Assembly (NCBI GenBank): GCA_964490435.1
Contig: CAZBCF010000007.1
Coordinates: 1-46,129 of the forward strand
DNA length: 46,129 nt
Source: IMCC26077 sp964490435
GTDB taxonomy: Bacteria; Actinomycetota; Actinomycetes; Nanopelagicales; Nanopelagicaceae
Direction: 5' to 3'
Shown here: in pieces, positions 39,528 to 46,129 of the stretch
Layout: every line of letters starts with the position of its first letter
How positions within the stretch are numbered: position 1 is the stretch's first letter
The notes under the pieces: generated by a model
Told to the model about the DNA's origin: nothing
The model's input: only the letters and a program-made list of their open reading frames with translations
Databases searched by the model: none
Translations under genes and position numbers: made by a program

Positions 39528-42500
39528 GTGAGAACTGCAGACTCGAAGTCTACAGCCGCGCCTTTTTTCGTTGCCCGCCTTCGTAAATTCTTATCTCTCG
39601 GAATCTCGCTCTCACTTGCAGCAACGTTCCTTACCGTCTTTTCGGTTGCCCCCGCATTCGCATATTCATCGTGTGGAAACATCCTCGGAAATAACGCAAG
39701 TTCGCAGAGCCTTGTTGATAACACTGCAAAAATAACCATCACTCCCGAACACGGAACAATCTTTTATGTCGATACCCGTCGAGGTATCAACGCATCCTAT
39801 GTTGCCTACAGCATCACAAACACTGCAACGTCAACCAAGAAAAATCTCTGGGTCAAGATTTCTGGTTTTACGGCAGCCTCGGGTTCGTCACTCGTCTCGC
39901 TCGCCAACCCAGCCGACAATATGCAGCAGATTCCTAGTTTGGCCTCTAACGCCTCCTACACCGTCTACTTCTTGTTGGCAGCGAATAAGTCGACCACAGT
40001 TGCACAAACCCACACCATTGAAGTCTTCAATGCCGACCCGCGTCTGAGCACGACCGGCGCTGCGGCAACTGGTTGCGACTACACCTTCAATCGAGTCGAT
40101 CAGACGATTGCTGCAAATGCAAACAAAGTGACTTCAGTTTCGGTTTCGACCACTACCCCTGCACTCGGTAGCACTGTTGTCGTCACCGTGAACGGTGCGA
40201 CTGGAACAGGTGGCGCGGGGCAATCGACTGCAAGCGGTGGCGATGGCGACGTAATGTGGGTCTCGCCTGCCTCGGTAGCAACCTGGCCAACTCGCGCCCT
40301 GCGATTAGAGAAGACTCAAATCGTCATCAATAGGCAAGGCAATAACACAGTCACTCTCAATGACTCTCTGGTCTACATGGGCGTCAACTCAGGTAGCACC
40401 AAACTGACGTCGAAAAGCACCTACGTCGCAACGTATACATTCCGAGTTATTGGGGGAGCATCGACCAATCCTGAAGTGAAACCAGTGGCACAAATAGCAA
40501 GCGGTACTCAGATGAAACACACCGGCTCCTACCCGAGCACGTCAACGATCAATCTGACTGGACTTACGACTCCACTAACAGTGACCAAGACCGCCGCGGC
40601 TATCGCTTACACGCCCACGTCATGTGCGAGCGGCACCAAATTTGCAGTTCGATACACGATTACTGCTCGAGTCGCCTCGGGAACGGTGGGCACTGCAACT
40701 CTCGATGAGATTGTTGACGTACCGCCAGCGGGCTCAGCCTTTGACACCCAAAGCAATCAAGCAACGTATAGTGACGCGTCTCCAGTGACAAATGCCTTAC
40801 TCGGCGCTCCCAGCACGATAACAGGTGAAACTCCGTCCAAACTCCATTGGACGGGTCCGTTCTACGTGACGAGTACGACGCCAGCAACTTTCAGTTACAC
40901 GATGTGTGTTAATACGACAAGTGGCACCTATCAGAACACCGCTTATGGATACGTCGGTAACACGATCGTCGGTTCCAACTCGTTGCAGGTTTCCTGTCAG
41001 ATTGTGACCACGAATGGCACCACATTTTCTCTTTCTGGTGCGTGCAACACTGACAAACCAAAGCAGCCGCAAACGATTACCTTTGGCGCCCTCGACCCCG
41101 TGGGCGTGAGTTCGGTGACACAGTTATCGGCAACCTCTACTTCTGGGCTGCCGGTGGTCTTTACCACATCGAGCAGCTCATCGATTTGCACCATCGCATA
41201 CAACTCCTCGACGGGTTTCTATGAAGTGACTGCAGTCGGTTCAGGAAATTGCGTTATCAACGCCAACCAGCCGGGGAATACAAATTACAACGCTGCCACA
41301 CAAGTTACTCAAACCCTGACCATCAAAGCAGGTCAGTACATTAGCGTTTCTAGCACCACCTCGATGTTAATCAATACCAATCAAACTTTTACGGCAACCT
41401 CACTTAAGCGCTCTGATAACACCGCCACTTTACTCACAGTCACGATGACCTCTCTGACAACGTCTATGTGCACTGTCACGGCGATAACCCCGGCAAACAC
41501 CTTCCGTGTAAATAGCCTTGGTAATACTGGCGTATGCACGCTCGTGGCCAGCCAAGCGGGCGATACCACGTATGGCCCAGCAACAGATGTGTACGTCGAT
41601 ATCAACATCGGTTCATTGCAGACGATTAATTTCACGGCGCCTGCAAATCAAACGTCGACTACCACGCCATCCTCGTCAATCACAATCACTGCAACTTCAG
41701 TCGATTCGAGCACGCTCGCGAACACGAATCTCCAGGTGACCTTTGCCTCATTGACACCCGCAGTCTGTGATATCTCCATCTCAGGTGGAAACTATGTCTC
41801 GCCAACAATCTCGAGCGGAGTGAGTTCTACCACTCTAAACAAGACGGCCGCGGGAGTATGTATTTTGGTGGCGTCCCAGGACGGTACGACGAATGGCGCT
41901 GCTGGAACGCAATCTGCATATTCACCAGCAACGGATGTGCAAGTGTCATTCACTATCGGCCAACCACAGACCATTACTTTTGCGAAACCCACTGATGTGC
42001 AAAGGTCAGCCAACACTCGAACGATTACGGCAAGCACCACCTCGAGCCTGCTCATCACATTCACTTCAGTTGATACCGCTGTCTGCACTGTTGCAACTGG
42101 AACGCTCTCTGGCAGCACCACCACTGCTACGGTCACACTCGTCGCCGGTGGCACCTGCATCATCACTGCTTCGCAGGCAGGAGATAGCTCTTGGTATGCC
42201 GCTACCTCGGTCACCCAATCCTTCTTGATCACCGGAGCCACGGGGCAAACAATCACTTTCACCCAAGGAAATGTGAACATCAATCCCACTCCATTGACCC
42301 TTGGCACTACAACAACACTGACAGGCTCGGCATCATCGGGATTACCGGTGAGTTATTCATCAAGTACTACCTCCGTATGTACCGTGAGCGAAATCTTCGT
42401 GACCTTATTAACTGTCGGAAACTGCACGATTGTCGCCTCGCAAGGTGGCGATGTCACCTACGCTCCCGCTACAAATGTCACAGTCACCTTTGTTTCCTTT

Positions 42501-45500
42501 GTGAAACCGGTCATCTCCTTCACGCAAGCAAACGTTGTCGTGACGACCTTCCCGCAAAACCAAGTGCTCACAAGTACCAATGAATACCGTGCTGCCTCTG
42601 GTGTCGTAGCAACCGGATTAACGAATACCTACACCTCGAGTACTACGTCGGTCTGCGATATCACTTCTGGAGCAAATCTCTCACTTAAGACGGTGGGAAC
42701 CTGTACGGTTGTGGCAAGCCAAGGCGCTAATTCGCCTAATTTCTTAGCCGCAGATTCAGTCACTGTGTCGTTTCAAGTCTCAACCGGTCAGACAATATCT
42801 TTTGGTGCCTTAACGTCAGTGACCTATGGTGATCCCACTTTTAATCTTTCTGCTACCGCATCCTCAGGTTTGGCGGTCTCCTACGCATTGACCACGGGTA
42901 CAGGTATCTGCTCGCTCACCGGCGCAACCGTCACGATTCTCGCTGCGGGATCATGTTCATTTACCGCATCGCAATCGGGAAATACAAATTACTCAGCGGC
43001 AACCCCAGTAGTCCAGAGCCTGACGGTGAATAAGAAACCATTGACCTTTACCGCCACTGCTGCAAATAAGGTGTATAACGCATCCGATGTTGCAGCGCTG
43101 ACATTGAGCGCGCTGACCGGGGTAATCAACTCTGATGCCGTGTCGATTGATGCCGCACAGGTCAGTGGCAAGTTCACCACTCCAGATGTCGGAACGACAA
43201 AAACGGTTACCGTCACTTTAGGTGCTGCAACTTTGACTGGTGCCAAAGCTGGCAACTACTCGGTGAGCCTGGCAAATTCACCTACAGCGAATATCACGGC
43301 TAAACCAATCACAATCACCGTCGGAATCTCGAACAAGATGTACGACGGAACTGTTGCGGCGACGGTGGCAAGCACCGCGCTGGTCGGGGTCGAAACTGGT
43401 GACAACATCACGGTGGATGGCACCAAGGTGCGAGCCGAGTTTGGAGACGCCACTAAGCAAGACGGTAAGAGCGTTGTTGTCACCCTCGATACCGGTGTAC
43501 TGCTCGGCGGTAAGGCAGGAAATTACACCGTAACGCTCACTGCAACCCCCTCGGCGAACATCACAGCGCGGCCGATTACAGTGACTGCAGACAATAAGAC
43601 AAAACTCTTGAATGCGACTGAACCACCTCTTACTTACAGCATTACCTCTGGAACGCTCGTATCCGGAGATGGTTTCACTGGGAATGTGGCTCGAGTTGCA
43701 GGTGAAACGGAGGGCACGTATGCGATCAACGCGGGCAATCTCGCGCTCTCTTCAAATTATTCTCTGACGGTAATCCCTGGAACCTTCACGATCACCAACA
43801 AGACCATCCCTGCTGTTTGTTGGAGCAATCCCGCTGCCATCACGTATGGAACTGCACTAAGTTCCACGCAGTTGAACGCGCAGGCTCGTGCAACATGTGG
43901 AGCGGGTTCTGCGCTCACCGGTAATTTCACTTATTCGCCACTGTCCGGTGTGGTGCTCACCCCTGGTAACTACACGTTGTCGGTAACTTTCGATCCCACT
44001 GGAACCGATGCCACGACGTACTCCTCGGCAACTGGTTCGGTCACACTAGTAGTTAATCCAAAACCAATTACCGTGACTGCAGAGGCTAAATCTAAGACTT
44101 ACGGTGCATCTGATCCAGCTTTGACGTTTACCACTGCAACCGGAGCGCTCGTTGGTTCAGATACTTTGAGCGGATTACTCGTTCGCACAGTTGGTGAAGG
44201 TGCGGGAACGTATGCCATCAACCAGGGAACAGTGACCACTGCGAACAACCCTAGGTACGTAATTACTTATGCGGGCGCGAACTTGACTATTGATCGCAAG
44301 GCAATCACCGTCACCGCTGATGCAACAAGCAAGATTTATGGCGCGGTCGACCCCACCCTTACCTACACCATTACTTCAGGAGCGCTCGTTTCGGGTGATT
44401 CCCTCAGTGGTGTGCTATCGCGAGCAGCCGGTGCCAGTTTTGGTACATATGCAATTAGTCAGAACACATTGGATAACGCAGGTAACCCCAACTACAACAT
44501 CACCTATGTGTCCGCTAATTTCACTGTCAATAAGAAGCCCATCACGATGAACGTGACCGTGGCTGAGAAGATATATGACGGCCAACTAGGAGCAGTGATT
44601 GCAAGCAGTTCGCTCAATGATGTGATCTCGGGGGATACCGTCACCATTGTGGGCGGTAACGTGACCGGAGCCTTCGCAGACCCTGATGTTCAAGTGGGTA
44701 AGCCAGTCTCCATCACCTTGTTGCCAGGTGTGCTGACCGGTACTCATGCTGCGAATTACTCCGTGACCGTTGCCGGTACACCCTTGGCGAACATCACCAC
44801 TCGGGCAGTGACTCTCACAGCCGACGACAAGACGAAATCTGCAACGGCTAGTGATCCTCCACTCACCTATAGAGTGACCTCTGGTTCTATCGTCACTCGA
44901 CTTGGTGTAAATCAATCCGTAACCGGCGCACTGGAGCGTGCGAGCGCGGGAACCAACACTCCAGGCACTTACGCAATCACTATTGGCAATCTAGCCATTT
45001 CGAGCAACTATGTGATCACTTTCATTCCTGGCACTCTTACCATCAGCGACAAGACCGTTCCGGTCATTTGCTGGAGCACTCCGGCTGCCATCACCTACGG
45101 CACAGAACTTAGCGCTACCCAATTGAATGCCACCGCTCGTGAAGTGTGCGGATCTGGCTCCGATCTCCCTGGTTCCTTCACCTATTCGCCTGCCTCTGGA
45201 GTGATTCTCATCCCAGGAACGCACACGCTCTCGGTTACATTTACACCGACTGACAACGGGGCTTATTCGAATGCAACGGGCAGCGTTTCGATTCTCGTTA
45301 ATCCCAAATCAATAACTGTTACAGCCGACGTGCAAACCAAGGTTTATGGGGACTCGGATCCGGTATTTACCTATACAACTCCGGCTGGTGCATTGGTCGG
45401 TTCGGATACTTTGACTGGAACTCTGTCGCGAACAGCGGGTTCGAACGTAGGTACATACGCAATCACCCAGGGCACTCTCACAAGCGCGAATAACCCTCGA

Positions 45501-46129
45501 TACACGATTGGTTTCACCTCAGCGAATCTCACTATTACTACTAAGACGATTACTGTGACGGCTGATAATAAAACCGGCACCATTGGCACCTCGACAACCT
45601 TCACGGTCTCGGCGGGCACTGGGCAATTAGTAGCCCCTGATGCACTTTCAGGTGCAACCTTCACATTCTCTGGTGGTGGATATGGCCCTAGTACCACTGT
45701 GCCCGCATCGGCTGGCACGTACACAGTCACTCCTTCAAATGCGACCTTCTCAACGGGAAGCGCCTCTAATTACCTAATCAACTACGCAATCGGTTCCTAC
45801 ACCTTGAGCGCCGCCCCACCTCCTCCACCACCAGCACCACCTGCGACGCCGGCGATTACTCCAGCGGCTAAGCCGACCCCAGTAGTCACCACAAAAACAC
45901 TTCCGGTGAAGAAAGTGACATTGACCGCGACAGTCACGAGCGCTACTCCAGTCGTACTGGGAATGATCCACTCCACGACGGGTTCAAGTAGTAACCAAGC
46001 CTCGCTCGCCCCGGTGCCAAACGCGATGGTTCGTGCGGCTGTCGTGATTGGCGCAGCGACTCCATCGAACCCAGCGACTCCATCGAACCCAGCAACTCCA
46101 TCGAACCCAGCAACTCCATCGAACCCAGC
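39528..46129 (+). CDS. Giant exported repeat protein (Ig-like, YDG and MBG repeats), 3' end outside the window
   Basis: Codon-by-codon reading from GTG 39528 gives about 2,200 codons with no stop to the window end. The signal peptide (residues 1-45) has a basic region RLRK, a hydrophobic core and cleavage site APAFA before YSS. An N-terminal domain runs to about residue 513. Seven Ig-like repeats follow (41067-43030), beginning QTITFGA-type and each with a Cys pair of type ICTI...NCVI. Then come YDG domains (NKVYNASD, NKMYDGTV, EKIYDGQL) and MBG-type repeats (KTYGASDP, KIYGAVDP, KVYGDSDP), with a duplicated composite module. A proline-rich linker (45813 on) and an ATPSNP hexapeptide repeat (46056 on) end the visible part. 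It is Thr/Ser/Ala/Gly-rich, hence probably a surface adhesin or envelope fibre. Sorting signal and full length are unknown. Confidence 0.93.
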   Translation, partial: MRTADSKSTAAPFFVARLRKFLSLGISLSLAATFLTVFSVAPAFAYSSCGNILGNNASSQSLVDNTAKITITPEHGTIFYVDTRRGINASYVAYSITNTATSTKKNLWVKISGFTAASGSSLVSLANPADNMQQIPSLASNASYTVYFLLAANKSTTVAQTHTIEVFNADPRLSTTGAAATGCDYTFNRVDQTIAANANKVTSVSVSTTTPALGSTVVVTVNGATGTGGAGQSTASGGDGDVMWVSPASVATWPTRALRLEKTQIVINRQGNNTVTLNDSLVYMGVNSGSTKLTSKSTYVATYTFRVIGGASTNPEVKPVAQIASGTQMKHTGSYPSTSTINLTGLTTPLTVTKTAAAIAYTPTSCASGTKFAVRYTITARVASGTVGTATLDEIVDVPPAGSAFDTQSNQATYSDASPVTNALLGAPSTITGETPSKLHWTGPFYVTSTTPATFSYTMCVNTTSGTYQNTAYGYVGNTIVGSNSLQVSCQIVTTNGTTFSLSGACNTDKPKQPQTITFGALDPVGVSSVTQLSATSTSGLPVVFTTSSSSSICTIAYNSSTGFYEVTAVGSGNCVINANQPGNTNYNAATQVTQTLTIKAGQYISVSSTTSMLINTNQTFTATSLKRSDNTATLLTVTMTSLTTSMCTVTAITPANTFRVNSLGNTGVCTLVASQAGDTTYGPATDVYVDINIGSLQTINFTAPANQTSTTTPSSSITITATSVDSSTLANTNLQVTFASLTPAVCDISISGGNYVSPTISSGVSSTTLNKTAAGVCILVASQDGTTNGAAGTQSAYSPATDVQVSFTIGQPQTITFAKPTDVQRSANTRTITASTTSSLLITFTSVDTAVCTVATGTLSGSTTTATVTLVAGGTCIITASQAGDSSWYAATSVTQSFLITGATGQTITFTQGNVNINPTPLTLGTTTTLTGSASSGLPVSYSSSTTSVCTVSEIFVTLLTVGNCTIVASQGGDVTYAPATNVTVTFVSFVKPVISFTQANVVVTTFPQNQVLTSTNEYRAASGVVATGLTNTYTSSTTSVCDITSGANLSLKTVGTCTVVASQGANSPNFLAADSVTVSFQVSTGQTISFGALTSVTYGDPTFNLSATASSGLAVSYALTTGTGICSLTGATVTILAAGSCSFTASQSGNTNYSAATPVVQSLTVNKKPLTFTATAANKVYNASDVAALTLSALTGVINSDAVSIDAAQVSGKFTTPDVGTTKTVTVTLGAATLTGAKAGNYSVSLANSPTANITAKPITITVGISNKMYDGTVAATVASTALVGVETGDNITVDGTKVRAEFGDATKQDGKSVVVTLDTGVLLGGKAGNYTVTLTATPSANITARPITVTADNKTKLLNATEPPLTYSITSGTLVSGDGFTGNVARVAGETEGTYAINAGNLALSSNYSLTVIPGTFTITNKTIPAVCWSNPAAITYGTALSSTQLNAQARATCGAGSALTGNFTYSPLSGVVLTPGNYTLSVTFDPTGTDATTYSSATGSVTLVVNPKPITVTAEAKSKTYGASDPALTFTTATGALVGSDTLSGLLVRTVGEGAGTYAINQGTVTTANNPRYVITYAGANLTIDRKAITVTADATSKIYGAVDPTLTYTITSGALVSGDSLSGVLSRAAGASFGTYAISQNTLDNAGNPNYNITYVSANFTVNKKPITMNVTVAEKIYDGQLGAVIASSSLNDVISGDTVTIVGGNVTGAFADPDVQVGKPVSITLLPGVLTGTHAANYSVTVAGTPLANITTRAVTLTADDKTKSATASDPPLTYRVTSGSIVTRLGVNQSVTGALERASAGTNTPGTYAITIGNLAISSNYVITFIPGTLTISDKTVPVICWSTPAAITYGTELSATQLNATAREVCGSGSDLPGSFTYSPASGVILIPGTHTLSVTFTPTDNGAYSNATGSVSILVNPKSITVTADVQTKVYGDSDPVFTYTTPAGALVGSDTLTGTLSRTAGSNVGTYAITQGTLTSANNPRYTIGFTSANLTITTKTITVTADNKTGTIGTSTTFTVSAGTGQLVAPDALSGATFTFSGGGYGPSTTVPASAGTYTVTPSNATFSTGSASNYLINYAIGSYTLSAAPPPPPPAPPATPAITPAAKPTPVVTTKTLPVKKVTLTATVTSATPVVLGMIHSTTGSSSNQASLAPVPNAMVRAAVVIGAATPSNPATPSNPATPSNPATPSNP
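41067..43030 (+). repeat. Seven Ig-like repeats with cysteine pairs
   Basis: Repeat starts are near 41067, 41330, 41620, 41965, 42243, 42515 and 42789, each about 85-115 residues and most opening (G/P)QTI(T/S/N)F. In each the first Cys follows a short serine- or valine-rich strand (ICTI, MCTV, VCDI, VCTV, VCTV, VCDI, ICSL) and the second is in a strand ending the unit (NCVI, VCTL, VCIL, TCII, NCTI, TCTV, SCSF), usually followed by A(S/N)Q. Confidence 0.85.
43302..44294 (+). repeat. Composite module A (YDG - MBG - Ig - MBG)
   Basis: About 331 residues: YDG domain with NKMYDGT, MBG-like domain with NKTKLLNATEPPLTYSI, an Ig-like domain opening AVCWSNPAAITYGTAL with a second Cys (ATCGAG), and an MBG repeat with SKTYGASDPALTF. 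It has the same order and many identical residues as module B. Confidence 0.85.
44535..45539 (+). repeat. Composite module B, duplicate of module A
   Basis: About 335 residues in the same order as module A: YDG with EKIYDGQ, MBG-like with DKTKSATASDPPLTYRV, Ig-like opening VICWSTPAAITYGTEL with EVCGSG, and MBG with TKVYGDSDPVFTY. Between A and B lies one extra MBG repeat (44295-44531, SKIYGAVDPTLTY). Confidence 0.85.
46056..46127 (+). repeat. 18-bp tandem repeat encoding ATPSNP
   Basis: Four consecutive 18-base copies (46056-46073, 46074-46091, 46092-46109, 46110-46127) encode Ala-Thr-Pro-Ser-Asn-Pro. They differ only at the third base of the alanine codon, GCG in the first two copies and GCA in the last two. 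The window ends two bases into a possible fifth copy, so the number is unknown. Confidence 0.95.

Noticed and set aside
39407..45971. Many minus-strand and off-frame plus-strand open frames of 60-171 codons
   Set aside because: They lie opposite or out of frame to the 2,200-codon giant gene; they have no recognisable domains and vary with its Thr/Ser-rich codons.
46056..46129. CRISPR-like or VNTR array at the window end
   Set aside because: The units are 18 bp without spacers and read in frame as a hexapeptide of the giant protein.
1..46129. tRNA, rRNA, 4.5S RNA, insertion sequences, prophage or CRISPR arrays
   Set aside because: No cloverleaf, rRNA stretch, transposase frame, terminal inverted repeats or spaced direct repeats were seen by eye.

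Overview
The window is 46 kb of very compact actinobacterial chromosome with GC content in the low to mid fifties by eye. No gene-free stretch is longer than about 165 bases. Gene order in the first third (coaD - SepIVA-like - DUF177 - rpmF - rnc - mutM - smc - ftsY - amt - glnB - ffh - rpsP - khpA - rimM - trmD - rplS - lepB - rnhB - yraN - yifB - dprA) follows the classical actinobacterial order. The aroG, PASTA kinase, polyprenyl synthase and metF order further on resembles the aroG-pknL-idsA2-metF-like order of Mycobacterium. Small intergenic gaps, many 1-4 bp gene overlaps, many leaderless-looking promoters, shortened FtsY and DprA, and a full carotenoid set fit a streamlined, probably aquatic, light-exposed actinobacterium (Nanopelagicales/acI-like is my best guess; taxonomy is inference).

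Layout. 1-18.5 kb (+): information processing and secretion (CoaD tail, SepIVA-like, DUF177/L32, RNase III, Fpg, SMC, FtsY, AmtB-PII, Ffh, S16, KhpA, RimM, TrmD, L19, LepB, RNase HII), then a DNA-processing group (YraN, YifB/ComM, a short DprA, Era). 18.5-19.6 kb (-): a 43-residue zinc-ribbon mini-gene and an EamA permease. 19.7-22.6 kb (+): a phosphofructokinase with the pyrophosphate-type signature, class II DAHP synthase and Ogt. 22.6-27.4 kb (-): a second EamA permease, endonuclease IV, a PASTA Ser/Thr kinase, and a TPP-riboswitch-controlled pair made of a PnuC-family transporter (hence PnuT, thiamine) and a translationally coupled P-loop kinase. 27.5-38 kb: a carotenoid island with crtYc-crtYd on +, crtE-crtI-crtB on -, and a second - cluster of CrtA-like, CruF, CruG-like GT2 and CrtI/CrtD-like genes with an alpha/beta hydrolase. 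metF and a CDP-alcohol phosphatidyltransferase sit in between on +. 38-39.4 kb (-): a YbaK-family protein and a TauE/SafE permease.

39.5 kb to the end: one uninterrupted + strand reading frame of about 2,200 codons that runs off the window. I read it codon by codon and found no stop. It encodes a Sec-exported giant surface protein: N-terminal domain, seven Ig-like repeats each with a cysteine pair, YDG/MBG-type repeats including a duplicated composite module of about 330 residues, a proline-rich linker, and a hexapeptide tandem repeat cut by the window edge.

Working together: the carotenoid genes suffice on paper for GGPP to phytoene to lycopene to a cyclised, hydrated, possibly glycosylated and oxygenated product. 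The most unusual features are the TPP-regulated transporter-kinase pair, the PII protein lacking its modifiable tyrosine at a locus that lacks glnD, the recurrent TANNNT-N6-8-start leaderless promoters (including two facing each other in 23 bp), and the giant repeat protein.
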